Shown in pieces: positions 4,228-9,909 of a stretch of DNA of 9,909 nt. This stretch comes from Sedimentisphaerales bacterium (lineage in GTDB: Bacteria; Planctomycetota; Phycisphaerae; Sedimentisphaerales; SM23-30). The position numbers and the translations under genes are program-made. Below the pieces are notes generated by a model. It ran no database searches and was not told where the DNA came from. It saw only the letters and a list, made by a program, of their open reading frames with translations. The DNA lies in assembly GCA_030636065.1 (NCBI GenBank), contig DAOVXR010000033.1:1-9909 (forward strand). The letters are read 5' to 3'. Within the stretch, counting starts at the first letter, position 1. Each line of letters begins with the position of its first letter.

Positions 4228-5787
4228 TCATTCTTCGCTCAGCAGCTTATATTCAATGCTGTCAACGAGTGCTTTCCATGTGGCGTCGATGATGTTTTCG
4301 GAGACGCCGATAGTACCCCAATGCTTGTTCTGATCACGGGATTCGATTACGACACGAACCTTTGCGGCCGTGGCTGCCTTGGGATCGACTACGCGGACAC
4401 GATAGTCAACCAATTGCATGTCCCTGACGGCCGGAAAATGAGGCTCCAACGCCTTACGCAAGGCGCTGTCAAGAGCGTTGACCGGGCCGTCGCCCTCGGC
4501 AACATGGTGTTCCGAATGGCCGTTGACCTTAATTTTGACGATGGCTTCGCTGACAGGATTGCCATTGTCGTACTTGAGAATTACGGTCCGATAATATTCC
4601 AAATCGAAAAAACTGCGATAATGGCCCATAAACCGCCTTACAATCAGATCGAAACTACCCTCTGCCGTTTCGAACTGGTAGCCTTCGTTTTCCAGGTCCT
4701 GTACCTGTTTGAGAATTTTACGCACAAGGGCTTTATCCTTTATCAAGGCCAGTTTTTCGCTTCTGGCGAGCAGGTTCGAGGCGCCTGAAAGTTCGCTGAT
4801 AATAATACGACGGCTGTTACCGACGCTTTCGGGATCGACGTGCTCATAACAACGAGTGTTTTTGCTGACAGCGTGGACATGCATACCGCCCTTATGAGCA
4901 AAACTCGAATTGCCAACGTATGGTTGGTTCAAAGGCCGGTTCAGGTTGGCCTGCTCATAAACAAAACGCGATATTTCGGTTATTTTGCTTAAGCTCTTTT
5001 TGCGCAAGCATTTACGGCCCATTTTCAAGACAAGATTGGACGCGACAACACATAAATCGGCGTTACCACAGCGTTCACCGAACCCGTTGATGGTTCCCTG
5101 CACCTGGACCGCACCTGCTCGAACTGCCGCGAGTGAGCCGGCAACAGCGAGGCCGCAGTCGTTATGGGTATGAATTCCTATAGGAGTTTCAACAGCGTTT
5201 TTGACGTCGCTGACGATTTTTTCAATATCCGGTATCAGTGTGCCGCCGTTGGTATCGCAGAGAATCAGCCGCGCAGCACCGGCCTCGGCCGCGGTTTGCA
5301 GGGTTTTAAGGGCATATTCGGGATTGTCCTTATAGCCGTCGAAAAAGTGTTCCGCGTCAAAAAACACCGTTCGGCCCTTCTTCCGTAAAAACCGCACAGA
5401 ATCGGAAATCATCCTGAGATTCTCTTCTAACGAGGCCCGCAGTACCTTGGTAACCTGCATGTCCCAGCTTTTGGCGACAATGGCAACTACCGGTGCAAGA
5501 GATTTTTGCAGGGATTTCAGCCCGATGTCATCTTCAGGGGCAGTACCTTTTTTGCGGGTCATGCCGAATGCGACGATTTTGCTGTTTGTAAGCTCAAGTT
5601 TTCGAACCTCTCTGAAAAACGCCTCATCCTTGGCATTACTGAGCGGATAGCCGCCCTCGATATAATCGATGCCCAATTCGTCCAGTTTGGCGGCAATCAG
5701 GAGCTTGTCCTCCAGCGAAAAGGCTATCCCTTCCGCCTGGGCACCGTCCCGAAGCGTGGTATCGTAGATTTCAATTTTATCAGCCAT
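4228..5787 (-). CDS. cimA: (R)-citramalate synthase CimA
   Basis: CimA condenses pyruvate and acetyl-CoA to citramalate, the first step of the threonine-independent route to 2-oxobutanoate and isoleucine. The 519-aa protein has the DRE-TIM metallolyase barrel: DTTLRDG (9-15, metal and substrate binding), EGGYPLSNAKDE (44-55), HTHNDCGLA (206-214, metal-binding histidines), and NGFGERCGNADL (234-245). NQPYVGNSSFAHKGGMHVHA (287-306) is the characteristic segment after the barrel. The C-terminal region (about 375-519), with EGDGPVNALDSAL, is the LeuA-type regulatory domain that allows feedback control. The long form with YPLSNAKD fits the citramalate synthase branch (as in Geobacter) better than 2-isopropylmalate or homocitrate synthase, but substrate choice cannot be proved here. 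CAGGAA lies about 12 nt before the ATG. It is convergent with ogt and divergent from the PDZ gene, apparently monocistronic. Confidence 0.92.
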   Translation of the reverse strand: MADKIEIYDTTLRDGAQAEGIAFSLEDKLLIAAKLDELGIDYIEGGYPLSNAKDEAFFREVRKLELTNSKIVAFGMTRKKGTAPEDDIGLKSLQKSLAPVVAIVAKSWDMQVTKVLRASLEENLRMISDSVRFLRKKGRTVFFDAEHFFDGYKDNPEYALKTLQTAAEAGAARLILCDTNGGTLIPDIEKIVSDVKNAVETPIGIHTHNDCGLAVAGSLAAVRAGAVQVQGTINGFGERCGNADLCVVASNLVLKMGRKCLRKKSLSKITEISRFVYEQANLNRPLNQPYVGNSSFAHKGGMHVHAVSKNTRCYEHVDPESVGNSRRIIISELSGASNLLARSEKLALIKDKALVRKILKQVQDLENEGYQFETAEGSFDLIVRRFMGHYRSFFDLEYYRTVILKYDNGNPVSEAIVKIKVNGHSEHHVAEGDGPVNALDSALRKALEPHFPAVRDMQLVDYRVRVVDPKAATAAKVRVVIESRDQNKHWGTIGVSENIIDATWKALVDSIEYKLLSEE

Positions 5788-5908
5788 AATGCAATTATTC
5801 CTGTTAAGATGCGATTATTCATCTGTTATATATTACCATGTATTTTATACTGTCTTCGCGTTGACTAAAATACAAAAAAATGGTAAGAAATGACAAACTA
5901 AATATCGC

Positions 5909-5921
5909 CACACGGAGTGTG
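5909..5921. repeat. Small inverted repeat CACAC/GTGTG
   Basis: CACAC (5909-5913) and GTGTG (5917-5921) form a 5-bp stem with a GGA loop in the spacer between the divergent cimA and PDZ genes. It adjoins the TGTAGGG-type repeat copy that starts at 5931. Confidence 0.3.
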
Positions 5922-5930
5922 CCTCCCACT

Positions 5931-5960
5931 TTAAATGGCGGGCCATGCCCCGCCCTACAA
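5931..5960 (-). repeat. TGTAGGG-type palindromic repeat, copy C
   Basis: On the minus strand this reads TTGTAGGG, then a stem-loop of GGCGGG (plus strand 5937-5942) with CCCGCC (5949-5954), then CCATTTAA. Head and tail match copy A at 46-72, while the stem sequence differs but stays complementary. Confidence 0.55.
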
Positions 5961-5966
5961 AAAAAA

Positions 5967-5996
5967 CGTGTGGGTCAATCAGCCCTACCCTACAAG
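5967..5996 (-). repeat. TGTAGGG-type palindromic repeat, copy D
   Basis: The minus strand reads CTTGTAGGGTAGGGCTGATT and then GACCCACACG. It shares the CTTGTAGGGT head and CCCAC-CG tail with copies at 4120-4147 and 7189-7216. It lies six bases from copy C in the same orientation. Confidence 0.5.
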
Positions 5997-6023
5997 GCTG
6001 TGTGTCGTCCTTACAGGGCTAAA

Positions 6024-6047
6024 ATCGGAAACCATGCTTAAGGCATG
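6024..6047 (+). repeat. CATGCTTAAG repeat with hairpin, copy 1
   Basis: ATCGGAAACCATGCTTAAG (6024-6042) recurs at 7325-7343 with one mismatch in 19. CATGC (6033-6037) and GCATG (6043-6047) form a short stem here. It lies about 40 bases before the PDZ gene start. Confidence 0.5.
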
Positions 6048-6085
6048 AATAGTTACAAGTTTTTTAAAATCACAGGAGAAATACA

Positions 6086-7084
6086 ATGAGAACCTATATT
6101 GCAGTACTAACACTTTTTTGCGGCCTGACGGTTTTTGGTAACCAGAACATCTCCGCTCAGGAAAGTAACGAAAACGAACGTGCTTATATTGGTATTCGAA
6201 TGGACGTAAAGCCGTTGGATGAATTGCTCATCAAGCATCTGCGACTCAAGCCTGATCAGGGACTGCTTGTCAAAAACGTGCAGTCCGGCAGTCCTGCCGA
6301 CAAGGCCAACCTGGAACGTGATGATATTATCGTTGCTCTGGACGGCAAAGATGTTACCGATTTCGATGATTTTGTCGCGGCAATCCAAAAGGCCGGCGTC
6401 GGCAAACAAATTTCGCTGGAGATTATTCATCTCGGTAAGCGCCGGACCGTTACACTGGCACCGTCTCCTTTGTCCGATTCGATTGAATGGAAATACCCGG
6501 AAGAGCCGGAGCTCTCACAGAAATGGCAGCCGGACAGAGCGTTTCGACTGAGGCCCGACCGCCAAGAGTGGCAGGAGATACCTTTCGGGCAGGCGCCGGA
6601 CGGAAAAAAAGATTTTAAGAAGTTCTTTCAGCAACGCTATCACTATCACCACACCATGCCCGATGGTGAGAACTACGCTATAATAATAGAGGGCGATCCG
6701 CGTGATGATGATGCTTCAATTACCGTTAAAATCGGCAAGACGGAATACAAGACCACCGCAGGTGATCTGAACAAGCTGCCGGAAAAATATCGCGAAGCGG
6801 CGCGTGGCGCATTGAAGAACGCGAAAAAATCCGCTCAAGGTAACTCTTTACAAGACAGAACGTTCGATTTTATACCTCCGGGACTGTGGGGCGATGACAA
6901 CTTTGGCCGCCTGTTTCCCCGACATGATCGTCCAAAACGATTCGGTCCGGGATCGAAAGAAGATATTAATGAGCGAATGCAGGAATTAAGGGAACGTATG
7001 AAAGAAATGGAAAAAATGTTCGACCGTTTGCCTAACACGCCTGATGAAAAAGATTCCCTGATGGATGACGCCGAGCAACTCTAA
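6086..7084 (+). CDS. Secreted PDZ-domain protein of unknown function
   Basis: The N-terminus is a Sec signal peptide (Arg2, a hydrophobic run at about 4-17, and ISA before a likely cut after residue 24), so the product should leave the cytoplasm. A PDZ domain follows (about 33-125): AYIGIRM, GLLVKNVQSGSPADKANLER (59-78), DDIIVALDGKDV (79-90), then the end strand with TVTLAP. Such domains bind C-terminal peptides in HtrA-type proteases, but no serine-protease domain or catalytic triad is present. A middle segment (197-250: ITVKIGKTEY, DLNKLPEKYREAARGAL) and an Arg/Asp-rich linker lead to a likely coiled coil at 292-314 (RMQELRERMKEMEKMFDRL). AGGAG lies 7 nt before the ATG, the clearest ribosome binding site in the window. 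It may be a scaffold or adaptor; I do not know its partner. Confidence 0.85.
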   Translation: MRTYIAVLTLFCGLTVFGNQNISAQESNENERAYIGIRMDVKPLDELLIKHLRLKPDQGLLVKNVQSGSPADKANLERDDIIVALDGKDVTDFDDFVAAIQKAGVGKQISLEIIHLGKRRTVTLAPSPLSDSIEWKYPEEPELSQKWQPDRAFRLRPDRQEWQEIPFGQAPDGKKDFKKFFQQRYHYHHTMPDGENYAIIIEGDPRDDDASITVKIGKTEYKTTAGDLNKLPEKYREAARGALKNAKKSAQGNSLQDRTFDFIPPGLWGDDNFGRLFPRHDRPKRFGPGSKEDINERMQELRERMKEMEKMFDRLPNTPDEKDSLMDDAEQL

Positions 7085-7101
7085 ATGAAATCATAATCCG
7101 C

Positions 7102-7115
7102 CGGCTCTGCCGTTT
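7102..7115 (+). terminator. Weak terminator-like hairpin after PDZ gene
   Basis: CGGC (7102-7105) and GCCG (7109-7112) flank a TCT loop and are followed by only TTT. The position, 18 bases after the stop, is right, but the stem and T-run are short. Confidence 0.3.
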
Positions 7116-7188
7116 CCTGCGTTTATTTAAACACTAAAACACAGAGTAAGCAAAAAAAATATTTTGCCCCTTCAGGGCGTAAAAAAAA

Positions 7189-7216
7189 CGCGTGGGGCAA
7201 GACCCCACCCTACAAG
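7189..7216 (-). repeat. TGTAGGG-type palindromic repeat, copy E
   Basis: GTGGGG (7192-7197) and CCCCAC (7203-7208) form a perfect stem, and the minus strand starts with CTTGTAGGGT. An A-run just left of it (7181-7188) continues the tail CGCGTTTT on the minus strand. It aligns best with the copies at 4120-4147 and 5967-5996. Confidence 0.55.
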
Positions 7217-7324
7217 ACTGTTTTAATTACAAGTTGGGAAGCTTGTGCTACATTACTGAGGATTATACAGGAGCACCTCTCCTCCTTCGGCGGACAAGTC
7301 TGAAATACAGAAAGGTGCCACCCA

Positions 7325-7380
7325 ATCGAAAACCATGCTTAAGCTTGCTTATGCTTTGCATAAGCTACGCGTAAAGCATG
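7325..7380. repeat. Nested palindrome with CATGCTTAAG repeat, copy 2
   Basis: The first 19 bases repeat 6024-6042 with one mismatch. An outer stem CATGCTT (7334-7340) with AAGCATG (7374-7380) encloses a perfect inner stem GCTTATGC (7347-7354) with GCATAAGC (7358-7365) around a TTT loop. The 7085-7444 spacer contains no gene that I can support; it is made of such repeats. An inverted pair GCACCT (7272-7277) and AGGTGC (7313-7318) is also present. Confidence 0.55.
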
Positions 7381-7388
7381 CCACCCGG

Positions 7389-7440
7389 CTATGGGCCATG
7401 CGTTAGCTCTGGTATTTTTGTCTCGGATAGTGTAATATCC
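7389..7440 (+). promoter_or_regulatory. Repeat-derived candidate promoter of asnB
   Basis: CTATGGGCCATGCG (7389-7402) and ATAGTGTAAT (7427-7436) recur, slightly changed, at 4134-4147 and 4158-4167. TGTAAT (7431-7436; 5 of 6 to TATAAT) ends 8 bases before the asnB ATG, and no Shine-Dalgarno is seen. If it acts as a -10 box the transcript would begin at or next to the start codon, a leaderless arrangement. No good -35 is visible. GGATA/TATCC (7425-7440) is a small hairpin. Confidence 0.3.
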
Positions 7441-7444
7441 GGGC

Positions 7445-9364
7445 ATGTGTGGTATAGCAGGAATATTGGACGTGGGGGGCGGGCTGCCGATCAGGGCGGA
7501 CGAATTAGAGCGAATGGCTGGGACGCTTGCGCATCGTGGGCCTGATGATTCGGGGATATATATCGATTCCAATTCGCAACGATGCGGACTGGCGCATCGG
7601 AGGCTGGCAGTGATTGACATCGAAGGTGGTCATCAGCCGTTGGCAAACGAGGATGAAAGTCTTTGGATTTGCTACAACGGCGAATGTTATAACTTCCCGG
7701 AATTGAAGCGGCAAATGGAAGCGTCCGGGACAAGGTTCCGAACTAACTGCGATACCGAAGTGGTTCTGAAATTGTATCAGCGGTACGGCCCGGAATGTGT
7801 TGAGCATCTCCGAGGAATGTTTTCGTTTGCGGTATGGGATCGGCGACGACGCGAATTGTTTCTGGCGCGGGACCGACTGGGACAAAAACCGTTATACTAC
7901 GCGGTTCATAAAGGACGGTTCATTTTCGCGTCCGAGTGCAAGGCTATTTTACAAACTGATAATTTTCCGCGACGGCCCGACCGCGAGGCAATCACGCAAT
8001 ATCTGCTGTTGCAATATGTGCCATACCCGTCGAGTGGTTTCGCCGACATAAAGCAGTTGCCTCCCGCTCATACACTCACACTGAAGGCAGACAACTACAG
8101 CAACCCGAAACCACAACGATACTGGGCGATACCCGCCAAGCCAAGTTTTACCGGTAGTCTCGACGAGGCCGCGGAAGAATTACACAGTGAATTGGCCGAA
8201 GCTACGCGAATGCGGATGATCAGCGATGTGCCGTTAGGCGCGTTTCTGTCAGGCGGTCTGGACTCAAGTATTATTGTCGGCCTGATGAGCGGGGTCGAAG
8301 AACAGCCCGTCAAGACCTGCTCAATCGGGTTCGAAGAATCGCGTTATTGCGAATTGCCTTATGCCCAACAGTTGGCCCGGCAGTTTAACTGCGACCATCA
8401 CGAACAGATGGTCTCGCCCGATTGCGCCGAAACGGTTGAAGAACTCAGTTATTATTATGATGAACCGTTTGCCGACTGCTCCGCGTTACCGACGTTTCAT
8501 TTATCACGCCTGGCCCGCGGCCGGGTAACAGTAGCGCTGACCGGCGACGGCGCAGACGAATGCTTCGGCGGTTATGTTCGTTATAAGGCGTTAATGGTAT
8601 CAGAGAAAATAAACCATAATCGTCTGTTGGGCCGATTGGCGCGGCAGCGTTTCTGGAAGCGAATTACCGGCGGTGAACAACGCTCCTTCCTGCGAAACCT
8701 CAAGCGGCTTATGACCGCTACTCAACTGCCGATTCACCAACGCTATCTTAAATGGCTGTCTGTTTTCGATCCTGAAATGCTCTCTGAATTACTCACAGAC
8801 AGCGATGCCGTTGAGAACCACTGGGACTATTTGGCGGATTATTTCTCCGGCTACTCCGAACACGCCGAGCCTGACGAACCTGACAATGTCAGCGATCAGA
8901 TTATGGCCCAGGCAATGTTGGCCGACGGTAATACGTATCTGACCGGTGACCTCAATACCAAGATCGATCGTGCGAGTATGTCAACAGGACTGGAACTGCG
9001 TTGTCCGTTTCAGGATCACAAGGTGGTCGAGTTGGCCTATTCCCTGCCGACCGGGTTCCGCCACAACGGCAAAATCGGTAAGATCGTTTTGCGTCGTGCG
9101 TTCGGCGATATTATTCCGAGGAAGATTGTCCGGCGTTCCAAGCGCGGGTTTGGCGTACCGGTCGGCCAGTGGTTTCGCCGTAAGCTCCGGCAGATGTTTA
9201 TCGATATCGTTTTGTCTCAACAGGCGTTGCAGCGGGGGTACTTTCGGCGGGAAGCCATCGAAAAACTTTTACGGGAAAACGATCTGAAGAAAGATGATCA
9301 TGGCCATCGACTTTGGGCGTTGCTTATGTTAGAATTATGGCATCGTCGATATATTGATTCGTAA
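7445..9364 (+). CDS. asnB: Asparagine synthase (glutamine-hydrolysing)
   Basis: The enzyme uses glutamine and ATP to amidate aspartate or, in polysaccharide loci, a related acid. The start is fixed by MCGIAG: Cys2 becomes the N-terminal nucleophile of the class II glutaminase domain (1 to about 200), with RGPDD (31-35), HRRLAVID (51-58), GGHQPLAN (61-68) and YNGE (77-80). The synthetase domain (about 240-600) has the ATP pyrophosphatase loop LSGGLDSS (268-275) and GDGADECFGGY (367-377), followed by LNTKIDRASMSTGLELRCPF near 500-520. All catalytic motifs look intact. At 639 aa it is longer than E. coli AsnB (about 554) and fits the longer AsnB forms found in capsule, exopolysaccharide and exosortase gene clusters. 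A family 9 glycosyltransferase follows 173 bases downstream, supporting an envelope role. Whether free asparagine or a modified sugar is the product is unknown. Confidence 0.92.
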   Translation: MCGIAGILDVGGGLPIRADELERMAGTLAHRGPDDSGIYIDSNSQRCGLAHRRLAVIDIEGGHQPLANEDESLWICYNGECYNFPELKRQMEASGTRFRTNCDTEVVLKLYQRYGPECVEHLRGMFSFAVWDRRRRELFLARDRLGQKPLYYAVHKGRFIFASECKAILQTDNFPRRPDREAITQYLLLQYVPYPSSGFADIKQLPPAHTLTLKADNYSNPKPQRYWAIPAKPSFTGSLDEAAEELHSELAEATRMRMISDVPLGAFLSGGLDSSIIVGLMSGVEEQPVKTCSIGFEESRYCELPYAQQLARQFNCDHHEQMVSPDCAETVEELSYYYDEPFADCSALPTFHLSRLARGRVTVALTGDGADECFGGYVRYKALMVSEKINHNRLLGRLARQRFWKRITGGEQRSFLRNLKRLMTATQLPIHQRYLKWLSVFDPEMLSELLTDSDAVENHWDYLADYFSGYSEHAEPDEPDNVSDQIMAQAMLADGNTYLTGDLNTKIDRASMSTGLELRCPFQDHKVVELAYSLPTGFRHNGKIGKIVLRRAFGDIIPRKIVRRSKRGFGVPVGQWFRRKLRQMFIDIVLSQQALQRGYFRREAIEKLLRENDLKKDDHGHRLWALLMLELWHRRYIDS

Positions 9365-9395
9365 ATTAACCGCCTTCGGCCGCAACCAAAAATAG

Positions 9396-9463
9396 TTTAA
9401 CCACGAAGAAAAAAAAAGAGAATACAGAAATTTAACCACGGATTTCACCGATTACACGGATTA
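9396..9463 (+). repeat. TTTAACCACG / CACGGATTA short-period repeats
   Basis: TTTAACCACG occurs at 9396-9405 and 9431-9440. The second copy runs into three 9-base units: CACGGATTT (9437-9445), CACCGATTA (9446-9454) and CACGGATTA (9455-9463). Degenerate spacer repeats of this style are common in planctomycete-like and related genomes (general knowledge). The minus-strand ACGAAG repeat at 1620-1652 is similar. The 9365-9537 gap otherwise holds only A-rich sequence. Confidence 0.5.
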
Positions 9464-9498
9464 AGAAAAGACAGAAGAAAGCAAAGAAGAAAAGAAAC

Positions 9499-9511
9499 CG
9501 TGAACGGTTAC
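9499..9511 (+). repeat. 13-base repeat CGTGAACGGTTAC
   Basis: The same 13 bases occur at 124-136. Both copies are in spacers and on the same strand. One such match in 10 kb is near what chance allows, so this is weak evidence of a repeat family. Confidence 0.25.
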
Positions 9512-9537
9512 AAAAATTCTTATACAATTGAATTACC

Positions 9538-9909
9538 ATGCAACACAATAAAAACATACCTGATGGGTATAATATTCTGGTGGTATTGCCCACACCGATG
9601 GGGGACGCGGTTTTGGCTGCGCCTGCGCTGCGATATTTACGCGCGGGACTACCGCAGGCCAAGATTACATTTCTTGCGAATCCGACCGTACTGGAAATAT
9701 TAAACGGAGCTGACTGGTCGGACGAACAGATTGTCCTCGATAAAAAAACACATGGGCTGATGGCCGCGGCCAAAATACTCCGCGAACGAAAGTTCGACGC
9801 TGTTATACTGATGGTCAATTCTTTTCGTTCGGCTATGTTGGTTTATCTCGCGGACATAAAAAACATCATCGGTTATAACCGCGACGGCCGGGGCTGGTTA
9901 CTGACCTGC
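9538..9909 (+). CDS. Glycosyltransferase family 9, heptosyltransferase-like, 5' part
   Basis: The 124 visible codons run off the window end. MGDAVLAAPALRYLRAGLPQ, after the strand NILVVLPTP, matches the N-terminal nucleotide-sugar-transferase fold of ADP-heptose:LPS heptosyltransferases (WaaF/RfaF type); KITFLANPTVLEIL, FDAVILMVNSFRSAML and IIGYNRDGRGWLL follow in family order. Such enzymes add heptose or a related sugar to lipopolysaccharide core at the inner membrane. The ATG at 9538 is chosen because the domain begins about 12 residues later. There is no Shine-Dalgarno site; TACAAT (9523-9528) lies 9 bases before the ATG, as in a leaderless transcript. Same direction as asnB, suggesting an envelope cluster continuing to the right. 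The acceptor and sugar cannot be told from this half. Confidence 0.88.
   Translation, partial: MQHNKNIPDGYNILVVLPTPMGDAVLAAPALRYLRAGLPQAKITFLANPTVLEILNGADWSDEQIVLDKKTHGLMAAAKILRERKFDAVILMVNSFRSAMLVYLADIKNIIGYNRDGRGWLLTC

Noticed and set aside
4049..4231. 60-codon minus-strand open frame after cimA
   Set aside because: It is composed of the repeats in the ogt-cimA spacer; its recurring LRKK segments come from the 15-base direct repeat.
7085..7444. Possible riboswitch or leader upstream of asnB
   Set aside because: The spacer resolves into known-style repeats and nested palindromes shared with other spacers, with no match to a riboswitch core that I recognise.

Overview
The window looks like the chromosome of a Gram-negative-type bacterium with moderate GC content. 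My best guess is a planctomycete of the Phycisphaerae/Sedimentisphaerales kind. That is an inference from gene style (secreted PDZ protein, CimA-type citramalate synthase, family 9 glycosyltransferase, few clear Shine-Dalgarno sites) and from gene-poor spacers packed with short palindromic repeats. It is not proven by any marker gene here.

Left end (1-1680): no intact gene is visible. The minus strand carries a decayed defence or restriction-modification locus, read right to left. First come 14 recognisable codons of a DNA cytosine-5 methyltransferase (dcm-like, 1505-1555). These run straight into the C-terminal half of a DUF2075 helicase-like NTPase (631-1518), followed by a truncated, frameshifted and amber-interrupted Vsr mismatch endonuclease (346-628). 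Beyond that are palindromic repeats and a possible structured RNA.

Segregation region (1689-3204): parB lies on the minus strand. About 585 bp upstream of its start is a perfect 16-bp parS site (3189-3204). No parA is next to parB. The spacer also holds a perfect 22-bp AT-rich palindrome. ParB with parS suggests proximity to the replication origin, although no dnaA or origin is seen.

Metabolic and housekeeping middle (3257-7084): a plus-strand methylated-DNA-protein cysteine methyltransferase (ogt) has a promoter that abuts parS. A minus-strand citramalate synthase (cimA) would start isoleucine synthesis from pyruvate and acetyl-CoA. Divergent from cimA is a secreted PDZ-domain protein with a C-terminal coiled coil.

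Right end (7445-9909): a glutamine-dependent asparagine synthase (asnB) and the start of a family 9 (heptosyltransferase-like) glycosyltransferase run rightwards. This pair is typical of the edge of an envelope-polysaccharide cluster.

The spacers share several short repeat families: a TGTAGGG stem-loop element with at least five copies, CACGGATTA/CACGAAG tandem spacers, and a CATGCTTAAG element. No tRNA, rRNA, CRISPR array, transposase or intact novel defence system is visible. The most notable content is the eroded dcm-DUF2075-vsr locus and the parS/ogt promoter overlap.
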